A stretch of 64,000 bases of DNA, taken from positions 1 to 64,000 of the IMG/VR virus record IMGVR_UViG_3300037189_010507; one strand, written 5' to 3'. This document shows positions 12,939 through 20,344 of this stretch, one piece after another; within the stretch, counting starts at the first letter, position 1, and each line of letters starts with the position of its first letter. The translations under genes and the position numbers were made by a program. The stretch is from a virus. The notes below the pieces were generated by a model. It made no database searches. It saw nothing but the letters and a program-made list of their open reading frames with translations, and was not told the origin of the DNA.

Positions 12939-13055
12939 TGTAATATTACAGGGGTTGTAATATTACACAGATGGGTGTAAGAGCGTCTATTGCCGAACTT
13001 ACACCCATTTGTAATATTACATAGTGCTAAAGAAATTGTAGTGTGTAATATTACA
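12939..13055. repeat. Cluster of four exact TGTAATATTACA palindromes
   Basis: Copies at 12939, 12956, 13010 and 13044. The first pair is 17 bp apart and the last pair 34 bp (2 x 17). Hairpin H12 lies between the pairs. Confidence 0.9.
12971..13008. repeat. Long-hairpin family member H12
   Basis: An 11-bp stem ATGGGTGTAAG / CTTACACCCAT, immediately followed by a TGTAATATTACA copy. It is the only member with A-T replacing the outer G-C pair. Confidence 0.85.
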
Positions 13056-13072
13056 GGGGCTATCCTTTTCTA

Positions 13073-13110
13073 AATCTAATCCTAAATTCTAATCCAAATC
13101 CAAATCCTAA
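13073..13110. repeat. Short tandem AATCCTAA/AATCCAA repeat
   Basis: Five to six degenerate units of 6-9 bp (AATCTAATCCTAAATTC, AATCCAAATCCAAATCC). Confidence 0.7.
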
Positions 13111-13376
13111 CATCCCGGCACCTTTATGGCGGGGCAATAGGGTTACTAATACTACGTCTGATACCTGATCTATTCTTAGAAGGTATTAACTACCTATAGA
13201 TAGGTATTACAGCATTGTAATTTGCACATTTATAGCCTCAAAACGCACACTAAAATTCTCACAAATAAAAACCGCCTAATTTATGAGCATTTTACTGTCT
13301 TTTTGATTGATTTTATAAACAATTAGTTTGTTTTTTTATATAATTAGTAACATTTTTTCACCTTTATGGGGGGTAC

Positions 13377-13397
13377 TTATCCACAATATTATCCACA
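13377..13397 (+). promoter_or_regulatory. Two perfect DnaA boxes
   Basis: TTATCCACA at 13377-13385 and again at 13389-13397, same orientation, 12 bp apart. Confidence 0.75.
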
Positions 13398-13421
13398 ATT
13401 CGGGGGATAAGTCTTATTCTG

Positions 13422-13445
13422 TATATAGATAGAGATAGATAGAGT
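13422..13445. repeat. GATA-type simple repeat
   Basis: TATAGATAGAGATAGATAGAG, a short run of 4- and 6-bp units. Confidence 0.75.
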
Positions 13446-13523
13446 ATTCAATGTCTGATCACACACCAGTTTATCTAATATATTTCTACCTTTATGTAGC
13501 ACGCTAAACAAGACCATTATAGG

Positions 13524-13581
13524 TATTTAGAAATATTCCATCACTATTTAGAAATATTTCATAGGTATTTAGAAATATTCC
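13524..13581. repeat. Three iteron-like repeats at 21-bp spacing
   Basis: TATTTAGAAATATTYC occurs at 13524, 13545 and 13566, exactly two helical turns apart. Each contains AAATATT, so each is partly palindromic. Confidence 0.9.
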
Positions 13582-13685
13582 CCTAGTATTTCTTATATAG
13601 GTATTTGGGGGTAAATTGGAAGTAATTCCTTAGCAGATCTCAGTATGCCTTAAAGGAATCTATTCTTCAGAATACCCTTATCTAT

Positions 13686-13874
13686 CTATTCTTCTTCATA
13701 GCTCAATTCAGTAAAAAGGTATCCTATTATCCTTACTGTTCTTTGGAACTGTTCCCTATCCTTATCCTCTAGAGAAGTATCAGTCAAAACCGAATTTTCT
13801 ATGAATTCCAGATAAACCTCTAAAGCTTCATAGATAATGTCTTTCTCTATATCATTCAAATCTACAGCACTCAT
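13686..13874 (-). CDS. Small acidic helical protein
   Basis: 62 residues, acidic and helical (LNDIEKDIIYEALEVYLEFI). It is the first gene of the minus-strand block next to the putative origin. The start MSAVDL has AGGATATAAATG context. Not recognised. Confidence 0.55.
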   Translation of the reverse strand: MSAVDLNDIEKDIIYEALEVYLEFIENSVLTDTSLEDKDREQFQRTVRIIGYLFTELSYEEE

Positions 13875-13968
13875 TTATATCCTATCCTTTACTCCGGATT
13901 CTTCAGAATCCATTCTCTACTCTATTCCCTATCTATCTCTATCTAGGAGAAATACCTAATAACTAGAA

Positions 13969-14145
13969 CTACCCCAAAATCATAAAAATAAGGTCGAATA
14001 TTATCCAACATATAGAAGCTGCCATAAGGCAAGGAATAAGAAAGGCTGTTACATTATCCCTATCCCTACCATCTCTTACCAGCTCTTTCTCTATCTTCCA
14101 AATAATATAAAGGATTAGCACCCCCATAATATTAAGAAAAATCAT
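13969..14145 (-). CDS. Two-helix membrane protein
   Basis: 58 residues: helix 1 (IFLNIMGVLILYIIW), a charged loop (KIEKELVRDGRDRD) and helix 2 (LMAASICWIIFDLIFMIL). AAAGGATAG lies upstream of the ATG. It may act at the host membrane; not recognised. Confidence 0.6.
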   Translation of the reverse strand: MIFLNIMGVLILYIIWKIEKELVRDGRDRDNVTAFLIPCLMAASICWIIFDLIFMILG

Positions 14146-14200
14146 TTGTCTATCCTTTCTCGATATTTTGTATAGTATCTTTTGGCCACTTTTGCTGCCC

Positions 14201-14449
14201 TTAACCTAAGTTAATAATCCGCTCAAATTCAAAGTCATCCCGAATGTCTTCAAGAATGTCATACATAAGGTTATAGTCCCCCATTGGTAAAGCGATTCCC
14301 TGACCTTCAAGCTCCTGAAAAACGCAATGAATATAGTTGAGCTTTTCCACATATGAATCCACAGTCTTTCCACAACTATGTGTGGATATCTCTTCTAATG
14401 AAATCCAAGATCCACATTCTTTACATTTAGTCATTCCCATTGCCATCAT
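14201..14449 (-). CDS. Small zinc-ribbon protein
   Basis: 82 residues or slightly fewer, since the start among MMAMGM is ambiguous. TKCKECGSW and THSCG give a CxxC...HxC zinc site in the first 30 residues, followed by an acidic helical tail. Confidence 0.6.
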   Translation of the reverse strand: MMAMGMTKCKECGSWISLEEISTHSCGKTVDSYVEKLNYIHCVFQELEGQGIALPMGDYNLMYDILEDIRDDFEFERIINLG

Positions 14450-14612
14450 TTTCCCCTTGTAAATAGGAAGCCAAAACCCCCTCCTAATCTCTTCTCATTC
14501 GCAAGCCATTTGCCGTGTCTGCTTTTTAAAGATTAGAAAGGGGCAATGACCGACCTTTTTAATTTCTTTACAATTATATCCCTGTGTATTATATACCTAA
14601 GGATATTTACAT

Positions 14613-14795
14613 TTAAGTGTTAGGGTTATTTTTTGCCTGATTATAATCTTCAAGCGCTTCCATTAGTCCACAATCTGAACAAATTTCTGTCTTATTATCA
14701 ACCCTAGACAAAGCCCCAGGATATTGCCCAGCAAATTCATTATTTGGAATATAACTTACTTTGCAACGTGGACACTTCTTCAATTCCTCACTCAT
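14613..14795 (-). CDS. Zinc-ribbon protein, actinophage type
   Basis: 60 residues: KKCPRCK...ALSRVDNKTEICSDCG, then a short acidic helix. The ALSR-DN-T-ICS-CG-EAL pattern is one I recall in small actinobacteriophage proteins of unknown function. It overlaps the upstream gene by 4 nt. Confidence 0.7.
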   Translation of the reverse strand: MSEELKKCPRCKVSYIPNNEFAGQYPGALSRVDNKTEICSDCGLMEALEDYNQAKNNPNT

Positions 14796-15064
14796 GCTGT
14801 TCTACCTTCTTCAATCATTTCATCAGTTAATGGGGAAATAATAATTGCCTCATTATCCTTAGTCATACCGAAAAGACATCCAGCATCATTTCCTTCAGGA
14901 TCAGATGAAGCATAAATTTTACCTCCATCTTCAAGTTCTAGTACAACAGGAAATCCACCAAAACTCATATCCCAGCCTTCAGCTTCAAGTTCAAGTTTTG
15001 TCATCATTCTTATGTTTACTATTTTCAACCCTATTGGGTATGCTACTTTTTGTTCAATAGCCAT
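14792..15064 (-). CDS. Hypothetical beta-rich protein
   Basis: 90 residues: GLKIVNIRMMTKLELEAEGW, then GFPVVLELEDGGKIYASSDP, a compact beta domain. It overlaps its upstream neighbour by 11 nt and its downstream neighbour by 4, so all are co-translated. Confidence 0.65.
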   Translation of the reverse strand: MAIEQKVAYPIGLKIVNIRMMTKLELEAEGWDMSFGGFPVVLELEDGGKIYASSDPEGNDAGCLFGMTKDNEAIIISPLTDEMIEEGRTA

Positions 15065-15566
15065 TTTGTCTCTCCTCTTCTATTTCTGAAAGAAAATCGT
15101 TGTACGCATCAAAATAACCATCTAAATTATTTAAATGAGTTTCCCAGTTTTTTACTTCTTTAGCGTCATGAATACTTTGTAAAACTTTCAACATTCTATA
15201 TGATTTTTCTGTTATTTTCCAAACTGGATTTGATTTCCGGACAGCATCCATAATGCCATTTTCAAGTTCAATAACTGTCCCCTCCAAATTCTGATCATAA
15301 AATTGATCTAAAATCAGACAACCAACCGCACAAGATGCATCAGGCTTAATTTCAGCCAAAAGGTCATAAAAAAGGTCATATGCTTTATCATTATAATCAG
15401 AATCGTAATCATAAAAACCAGAGTTTTCTCTGAGCATCTCCATAGTCTCTTCTTTATAACCTCGGTATTGACAATCTTCTCCTGGATTCATAGCCTTTTC
15501 CCCTTGATTTAGAAGATGGTTTTTAATAAAGAGATATGCCTCATAATCATTTGTTATAACTGACAT
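15054..15566 (-). CDS. Conserved phage protein of unknown function
   Basis: 170 residues. AYLFIKNHLLNQGEKAM, CQYRG and CAVGCLILDQFYD follow a pattern common in actinophage hypotheticals (K-HLL-Q...C-YRG...CA-G-LI-D--YD). The ATG at 15566 follows GAGGATTAAA. Confidence 0.7.
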   Translation of the reverse strand: MSVITNDYEAYLFIKNHLLNQGEKAMNPGEDCQYRGYKEETMEMLRENSGFYDYDSDYNDKAYDLFYDLLAEIKPDASCAVGCLILDQFYDQNLEGTVIELENGIMDAVRKSNPVWKITEKSYRMLKVLQSIHDAKEVKNWETHLNNLDGYFDAYNDFLSEIEEERQNGY

Positions 15567-15567
15567 T

Positions 15568-15765
15568 TTAATCCTCATCATCCATATCTACTTCAACTTC
15601 TTCACCCTCTATGACAGAAAAGAAGCTATCCAAAAATGTTTTTAATGAATTAGCACTTGTTCCTTTCAAATCAGCCTCCAATTGGGCAAGAATAAATTCA
15701 CTAATATTCTTGTCCTTAGGAATTTGGGCAATATAATTACCTACTACGAAGTATTGCTTGATCAT
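15568..15765 (-). CDS. Small acidic hypothetical protein
   Basis: 65 residues ending in an acidic tail (EVEVDMDDED). Good ribosome site (AAAGATAAAA). Lies 1 nt before the next gene. Not recognised. Confidence 0.6.
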   Translation of the reverse strand: MIKQYFVVGNYIAQIPKDKNISEFILAQLEADLKGTSANSLKTFLDSFFSVIEGEEVEVDMDDED

Positions 15766-15779
15766 TTTTATCTTTCTTT

Positions 15780-15989
15780 TTATTGTGGTTTAGGGATACA
15801 GACACGCGAACAATATGCGGAACTATTTTCTTCATAAATAATTCCTTTAATTAGTTCTCTTTTACAAGTTGGGCAAACAAAAGGAGCAGCATTTTTTAAG
15901 CCAAAAAACTTAACAGTTTTTCCTGGCAATGCCTTGCTCATATCTTTACTTTGTCCAGCAATTGGTTTTGCTGGCTTTTTACCTGCCAT
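15780..15989 (-). CDS. Zinc-binding protein with basic N-terminus
   Basis: 69 residues: basic tail (AGKKPAKPIAGQSKD), then FVCPTCKRELIKG and AYCSRVC, a CxxC...CxxxC zinc knuckle. Nucleic-acid binding is plausible. Confidence 0.65.
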   Translation of the reverse strand: MAGKKPAKPIAGQSKDMSKALPGKTVKFFGLKNAAPFVCPTCKRELIKGIIYEENSSAYCSRVCIPKPQ

Positions 15990-15990
15990 A

Positions 15991-16482
15991 TTATTCTCCT
16001 ATTTTTTCTGTTAATGTGAATGAAGTCTCGAACTCAATTTTTGATTCTCTGAGAAACGCTCTGATTTCTTTTTCAGTAACTAAATTGTCTCTATAGCCCT
16101 TAGTATGTTCTTGAGAATAATTCTTAGCAATTCTTTTAGCCCAAACGCTCTCTGATTCAGTAGAGACATTTGTAGTCAATCCAAAATGCTTTAGAACAAT
16201 CTTAGGAGTGAGATATTCTTTAGTTGATTTCTCACCATCCCAAATGCTGTACAGATAGAAATTGTCATACTTTTCAAAAAACTTCCAGCGAGCATAAAAG
16301 TCAGGTGCATTCTTATAATTAATGCATCCAATACCTAAAGCCATAGTACCAAAGATCAATGCTTTTGTTTCAGCATTTACATCTTCATATTCTTCTACTG
16401 TACCTTCTCTATACTTAATCCAAAGTGCATCTGGATTATTAATAAAATACTTTACATTTTCTGTTGACCAATTAAGTGACAT
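15991..16482 (-). CDS. Conserved phage hypothetical protein
   Basis: 163 residues: MSLNWSTENVKYF, ALIFGTMALGIGCINYKN, FYARWKFFEKYD, LKHFGLTTNVSTES. I recall this W-x-T-x-G-I-G...TNVS arrangement from several actinophages, without assigned function. Coupled to the zinc-binding gene downstream. Confidence 0.7.
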   Translation of the reverse strand: MSLNWSTENVKYFINNPDALWIKYREGTVEEYEDVNAETKALIFGTMALGIGCINYKNAPDFYARWKFFEKYDNFYLYSIWDGEKSTKEYLTPKIVLKHFGLTTNVSTESESVWAKRIAKNYSQEHTKGYRDNLVTEKEIRAFLRESKIEFETSFTLTEKIGE

Positions 16483-16495
16483 TGTTATTCCTTTT

Positions 16496-16639
16496 CTATT
16501 GTTTTTCTGCTTGTGTGAAGAAATCTCTGTTTTTGATTTCTCCGTGTATTAACATATCTCTAGCAATTTCTTGTGCTACAAGTTCTTCTTCTGCTTCAAC
16601 ATCTACTGTTGTCCAAATCGTTACCCTGTAAGTGTTCAT
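16496..16639 (-). CDS. 47-residue hypothetical protein
   Basis: Encodes MNTYRVTIWTTVDVEAEEEL..., a short strand followed by an acidic helix, resembling small Y-V-I-x-T-V-EAES-EEA phage proteins. Starts 2 nt after the upstream stop. Confidence 0.6.
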   Translation of the reverse strand: MNTYRVTIWTTVDVEAEEELVAQEIARDMLIHGEIKNRDFFTQAEKQ

Positions 16640-16641
16640 AA

Positions 16642-16986
16642 TTATAAAGCCATTCTTTTAATCTTGTTTATTTCTTCCATTAATGAATCAGGAACATCTG
16701 TATCATTTCCTTCATCATCAACACCACCAAAAAATACAACACTTCCAGCAATATAATCTCCAAGCAAAATTACTTGCCCTGAGTTATACCACAATTCAGT
16801 AGCAAACTTATTTTCATCTAACCCAACAAGTTTACTCTCTTCATTGCAATAACAAAAGTATGGCTTATCACCAAAGCTAACTGCTTCAATATATCCATCT
16901 ACAATTGCACACAATTTTTGATAATTGCCTTCATAATTGAATTCTTCAATTTCACCATCTGTATGTAGCACTAATCCCTTAGTCAT
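16642..16986 (-). CDS. DUF3846-like protein
   Basis: 114 residues: MTKGLVLHTDGEI, LCAIVDGYIEAVSFGD, YFCYCNEESKLVGLDENKFA and LLGDYIAGSVVFFGG. This order matches the phage/plasmid DUF3846 family, of unknown role. It overlaps the upstream gene by 8 nt. Confidence 0.7.
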   Translation of the reverse strand: MTKGLVLHTDGEIEEFNYEGNYQKLCAIVDGYIEAVSFGDKPYFCYCNEESKLVGLDENKFATELWYNSGQVILLGDYIAGSVVFFGGVDDEGNDTDVPDSLMEEINKIKRMAL

Positions 16987-17416
16987 TTACTTCTCTTGTC
17001 TCTATGTATTTAACAACTTGATCAATGATATCTAATAAGTTTCCTTCAACAAAATCGAGATGGTCATATGTATCTTCACCTAATGTTGGATCATAATTAT
17101 GAGTTACATCATAAGCAGTAAACCAAGGATTATAATCCCATTCAAAACGAGCTAAATTATTATTGTAATCCTTATCCGTTTCAATTCCAAGGTCCATAAA
17201 ATCCCATAATTCAGTAATGATATGTTCTTTACCAGTTCTGTCGTTATATCTAAGTTTCATTTCTCCATCACAAGAAATTAAAACTTTCTTTCCATTACCA
17301 GTTATATGACAAACTGGGCTATGTCCATAGCCTTCACAATAGAAAAAATCTGACATTTGATTTGGCAACACATCTTGTAGCCATTCAACATCATATTTAA
17401 AATTTGGAATCTTCAT
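16979..17416 (-). CDS. Hypothetical protein
   Basis: 145 residues, acidic and Trp/Tyr-rich (WLQDVLPNQMSDFFYCEGYG, ARFEWDYNPWFTAYD). The MKIPNF start lies 1 nt after the previous stop. No motif recognised. Confidence 0.6.
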   Translation of the reverse strand: MKIPNFKYDVEWLQDVLPNQMSDFFYCEGYGHSPVCHITGNGKKVLISCDGEMKLRYNDRTGKEHIITELWDFMDLGIETDKDYNNNLARFEWDYNPWFTAYDVTHNYDPTLGEDTYDHLDFVEGNLLDIIDQVVKYIETREVND

Positions 17417-17417
17417 G

Positions 17418-17825
17418 TTAGTATAATCCTAACTCTTCTCGTTGTTCTTCTGTAACAATTGTTAATGTTGTATTGCTGCCCATTGGGGCATCGTGATGTG
17501 AAAGTGAATAATTAATGTAATCATTAAATACTTCTCCAGACATCATCCATTCACTATTCACTGTCATACCTTTAATTAATTCTTTTACATTATCTGCAAA
17601 GAAATAACCACTGCTTTCTCCATCCCATAAACGAATGTTAGAAACTTTCCACCAATTTGTTTCATTTTCATAAAACAAATCTTTAGTTATTTCTTTAAAG
17701 TCATCAAGAACATATTCCCAACAATCACCCCAGCAATCAGGTGATGGAATTGATTCTTCTGTTTCTTCATCATAATATTCACAAGTACAATTATTTGTGT
17801 ACTCAAACTTAATTCCTGTTTTCAT
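17418..17825 (-). CDS. Hypothetical protein with Cys-rich N-terminus
   Basis: 135 residues: NNCTCEYYDEE...PDCWGDCWEY, possibly a metal site, then a domain with EMTW-type aromatics. It overlaps the upstream zinc-ribbon gene by 17 nt. Not recognised. Confidence 0.6.
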   Translation of the reverse strand: MKTGIKFEYTNNCTCEYYDEETEESIPSPDCWGDCWEYVLDDFKEITKDLFYENETNWWKVSNIRLWDGESSGYFFADNVKELIKGMTVNSEWMMSGEVFNDYINYSLSHHDAPMGSNTTLTIVTEEQREELGLY

Positions 17826-17988
17826 ACTTCTCCATTTTAATTTTACAAGGCTGACAAGTCATTGGATGAACAATATGTCCATTCTGATATCCAATATAAC
17901 CAAGATCTTGATACATAGGCAATTCGCAAAAATAGCATATAAAAAAATCAGGTTGCATTTCTTCGTAAATAAGTTCGTCTGTTTTCAT
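17809..17988 (-). CDS. 59-residue zinc-ribbon protein
   Basis: Visible from an ATG at 17988: ICYFCELP...MTCQPCKIK, a CxxC...CxxC pair with a His between. It overlaps genes on both sides, by 17 nt downstream and by an ATGA upstream. Confidence 0.6.
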   Translation of the reverse strand: MKTDELIYEEMQPDFFICYFCELPMYQDLGYIGYQNGHIVHPMTCQPCKIKMEKYENRN

Positions 17989-18197
17989 TTCATTTCCCCT
18001 ACTGGTTCATTAATATATATTTCTACCCATTCACCATCTAATGGCAAATTTGATTCTTTGTTTTCAAAAACAGTTGCAGTTGATTTATGACCCCAACCAT
18101 TATCATTATTCCAATATTCAGATTCCCAATAACTTGGATGATTTGGAAAAGCTAATTTTGGAGTTCCAATTCTATGAATTGTATATTTGACTAACAT
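17985..18197 (-). CDS. Hypothetical protein
   Basis: 70 residues: LVKYTIHRIGTPKLAF, a Trp-rich middle (SYWESEYWNNDNGWG) and EWVEIYINEPVGEMK. The aromatic loop might bind a ligand. ATGA overlap with the next gene. Confidence 0.6.
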   Translation of the reverse strand: MLVKYTIHRIGTPKLAFPNHPSYWESEYWNNDNGWGHKSTATVFENKESNLPLDGEWVEIYINEPVGEMK

Positions 18198-18198
18198 A

Positions 18199-18339
18199 TT
18201 ACTTACTTGCTTTCAACATTTCGCTTAACTTTTTATAAATAACTAACCATGAGTCATTATCATGATCATCATTTTCAATTGATCTCATTATCAATTTTAT
18301 TTGTTCAGCAGTAAGATAAACACTAAATACTTTTTGCAT
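18199..18339 (-). CDS. 46-residue helical protein
   Basis: MQKVFSVYLTAEQIKLIMRS... and an acidic loop. This shape (strand-TAEQ-helix) is common in small phage proteins. Its ATG overlaps the upstream stop. Confidence 0.55.
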   Translation of the reverse strand: MQKVFSVYLTAEQIKLIMRSIENDDHDNDSWLVIYKKLSEMLKASK

Positions 18340-18590
18340 TAGTAGTTCTCTCCATTTTCATCTTCTATAATTAAATCGTGAATATCTACTTGATGACCCC
18401 AACCACAACCAAAATCTTCTTTTGCCTGATTAGTAATCTTTTCAAGAATGTCATCAAATTCAATGTTTAATTCGCCATCGTTAGCGCGATTATCTTCTAA
18501 AAGCTGCTCATAGGCAATTTCAGTATCATATGTAATAACTTTAATCACATTGATACGCTTAGGCCATTCTTCATTAAATTCATTTGCCAT
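18339..18590 (-). CDS. Acidic hypothetical protein
   Basis: 83 residues from the ATG at 18590, preferred over an upstream GTG at 18599. RINVIKVITYDTEIAYEQLL and DFGCGWGHQVDIHDLIIE. It overlaps the upstream gene by 11 nt. Confidence 0.55.
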   Translation of the reverse strand: MANEFNEEWPKRINVIKVITYDTEIAYEQLLEDNRANDGELNIEFDDILEKITNQAKEDFGCGWGHQVDIHDLIIEDENGENY

Positions 18591-19026
18591 TTTGTGCACT
18601 CTTATAAAGCCAATCTAATCTGCTATCCCAATCTGAATTAGCTAAATCAAGTTTTTCTTGCTCTTTGTGACTTACCTGATTGTAAATATGAGAAGCTTCC
18701 TTAAGATTAGCCAAGTCTTTCTCTGTTAGATTCAACTTTGACAAATCAGAAATCAATTTGTCAACTTGATTTTGACCTCTAGACCAAACTGAATGGTCAT
18801 CACTGTAATGATAATACCAATCAATTCTTCTCATTCTTCCAATTAATTCCATTGCATCATCCATTTCTTTATCGATGACATTATAATAGTCAAAGTCTTC
18901 AACAATGTCATCAGGTTCTAAATCCCAATTTCTTTCAACAAAGTCTTTTGGATCTTCACCTTCTTCACACTCGACAATATAAATTTCTACTTTGTTATAG
19001 TGTTTTTCTACTCTGTACTTTTTCAT
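18580..19026 (-). CDS. Hypothetical protein, paralogue of the next gene
   Basis: 148 residues. YRVEKHYNKVEIYIVECEEG...EPDDIVEDFDYYNV resembles the 19035 protein; a further helical domain follows (QVDKLISDLSKLNLTEKDLA). The pair looks like a domain duplication with fusion. Confidence 0.6.
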   Translation of the reverse strand: MKKYRVEKHYNKVEIYIVECEEGEDPKDFVERNWDLEPDDIVEDFDYYNVIDKEMDDAMELIGRMRRIDWYYHYSDDHSVWSRGQNQVDKLISDLSKLNLTEKDLANLKEASHIYNQVSHKEQEKLDLANSDWDSRLDWLYKSAQNGK

Positions 19027-19034
19027 TGCTTTCT

Positions 19035-19235
19035 CTAATCTTTTCTGTCAGTATCCATATTATTCAACATCCTTACTTTGGATGCATCATAATGATCAAA
19101 TTCTTTAATAATGTTATCTGGTTCTTGACCAAATTCAATATCATCTACCATCTCAATTGCGGCTCTTTCACTTACTGCATTCACGTAGTAAATTTCAGAG
19201 TAATGATAATGTTTAAATACAGCATATTCGCTCAT
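19035..19235 (-). CDS. Short paralogue of the 18580 protein
   Basis: 66 residues: YAVFKHYHYSEIYYVNA...EPDNIIKEFDHYD matches the N-terminal domain of the neighbour. The ATG at 19235 follows GGGGATATCG; ATGA overlap with the next gene. Confidence 0.6.
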   Translation of the reverse strand: MSEYAVFKHYHYSEIYYVNAVSERAAIEMVDDIEFGQEPDNIIKEFDHYDASKVRMLNNMDTDRKD

Positions 19236-19369
19236 CGATATCCCCAATCTATTTTATATCCTGTTTCTATTACTTGTACAATTTGATCAATACATTCACC
19301 ATCACTAAGGTCTTCACCCGGCGTTTGTAGAATCTCAATAATTCTTTCAATAATAACTCTATCTTCCAT
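19232..19369 (-). CDS. 45-residue helical protein
   Basis: MEDRVIIERIIEILQTPGED...LSDGECIDQIVQVIETGYK. The helix-SDGEC-helix pattern recurs in small actinophage proteins. A longer in-frame reading from 19468 overlaps the neighbour and lacks a ribosome site. Confidence 0.6.
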   Translation of the reverse strand: MEDRVIIERIIEILQTPGEDLSDGECIDQIVQVIETGYKIDWGYR

Positions 19370-19370
19370 T

Positions 19371-19607
19371 TTATTTATTCTCCTTATGTAGAATTGCAAA
19401 TGTTGTAGATAACTGTGCGTGAATTTGTGCTTCAACCAATGTGAAAGGCGTTGTGTTATAAAATACACCTTTCTGTGGTTTCATTGAAAGCATTAACTGA
19501 CTTGCACAATCAGCGTGAAAGTTAGCCAATGCCTCATAATTTCCTGTTTCTAAATAGTGATCATGAACTTCAATATCTTCTTCTGACCAACTCATTAATG
19601 TTCTCAT
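19371..19607 (-). CDS. Hypothetical protein
   Basis: 78 residues, helical: WSEEDIEVHDHYLETGNYEA, then FTLVEAQIHAQLSTTFAIL. AGAAAGAAATAAAA precedes the start. Not recognised. Confidence 0.55.
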   Translation of the reverse strand: MRTLMSWSEEDIEVHDHYLETGNYEALANFHADCASQLMLSMKPQKGVFYNTTPFTLVEAQIHAQLSTTFAILHKENK

Positions 19608-19622
19608 TTTTATTTCTTTCTA

Positions 19623-20039
19623 TTAAAATTGACGGGTATCAAAGTCATCTTTTGTATGGAATGCTAAAGTAAAACTTCCATTGTCTTCATCTGGTAGTTG
19701 AACTTCAATAATATTCAACCACCAATCATTAGCTTTATCACTTACAACAATTTGAATATCATCATTAACTAATGACAAGATTTCTTTTAATTCTTTTACT
19801 GTAATTGTTGGTTTAAAATCCTCTGTTTTAGTTAGAAACTTTTCTTCTAGTTTATTAAACCATTCAGCGTATTCATAAATCCATTCATCAAATGAACCAT
19901 TAAAAGGATAATTATCTGCTGTCTCTTCATTATCTTTGTGTTCTAATTTTTCCCAAGCATGAGTCAAATTCATAATTGGTTCCCAAAGAGAACCAGCAGC
20001 TTTTATAAATTCTTTTCTTGAATTATATCTGTCTGTCAT
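19623..20039 (-). CDS. Hypothetical protein
   Basis: 138 residues. The C-terminal domain (TITVKELKEILSLVNDDIQI...) resembles the generic T-V-x-ELKE-L-...DD-V-V phage module. The N-terminus is helical with WEPIMNL. It follows the tRNA-Arg gene and its terminator on the minus strand. Confidence 0.6.
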   Translation of the reverse strand: MTDRYNSRKEFIKAAGSLWEPIMNLTHAWEKLEHKDNEETADNYPFNGSFDEWIYEYAEWFNKLEEKFLTKTEDFKPTITVKELKEILSLVNDDIQIVVSDKANDWWLNIIEVQLPDEDNGSFTLAFHTKDDFDTRQF

Positions 20040-20065
20040 TTGTTTCCTTTATTTGTTTTGGGGAT

Positions 20066-20123
20066 ATAAAAAGAGACTGGCTACCGTTAGTAGTATCCAA
20101 TGCCTAACGATAACCAGTCTCTT
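20066..20123 (-). terminator. Terminator after tRNA-Arg
   Basis: AGAGACTGG...CCAGTCTCT, extended by GTTAG/CTAAC. Read on the minus strand it ends in CTCTTTTTATATCCCC. Confidence 0.75.
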
Positions 20124-20125
20124 AG

Positions 20126-20198
20126 CGCTTTCAGTAAGATTCGAACTTACAACCTACTGATTAGAAGTCAGTTGCTCTATCCATTGAGCTATGAAAGC
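20126..20198 (-). tRNA. tRNA-Arg (anticodon UCU)
   Basis: On the minus strand the acceptor GCTTTCA pairs with TGAAAGC, a D-arm with AATGGATAGAG follows, the anticodon stem ACTGA/TCAGT encloses CTTCTAA, and the T-arm has GTTCGAATC. The 3' CCA is not encoded. It reads AGA, a frequent Arg codon in this AT-rich sequence. Confidence 0.9.
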
Positions 20199-20344
20199 AT
20201 AAAGGTATATAAGTTATTTTTACCCGCATATATACCAGATACGGGGTTATTAGGTAATAACTTAACCTATTTTAATATAATGATTATTTTTCGGCGCATT
20301 TATATTAGACACGCTTTTCTGTGGTAATAACCTAACCACTATAT

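Larger units (their letters stand above)
13300..13585. other. Putative replication origin
   Basis: An AT-rich stretch (TTTTTTTATATAATTAG), two perfect DnaA boxes, an inverted third near-match (GGGGATAAG at about 13404), a GATAGATAGA run and three 21-bp-spaced repeats lie together at the switch between plus- and minus-strand gene blocks. This is the usual make-up of an origin. Function is inferred. Confidence 0.55.

Noticed and set aside
6501-13008. Integron attC sites as explanation for the long hairpins
   Set aside because: The elements lack the attC-type core pair (RYYYAAC/GTTRRRY) at a fixed place and no integron-type integrase is present in the window.
13524-13581. CRISPR array
   Set aside because: Only three 16-bp repeats at 21-bp spacing, so spacers of 5 bp; no cas operon. 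The Cas4-like gene is a phage recombination-type nuclease.
20203-20344. Further tRNA or gene
   Set aside because: Only short repeats (GGTAATAACYTAACC) are seen; no cloverleaf and no frame.
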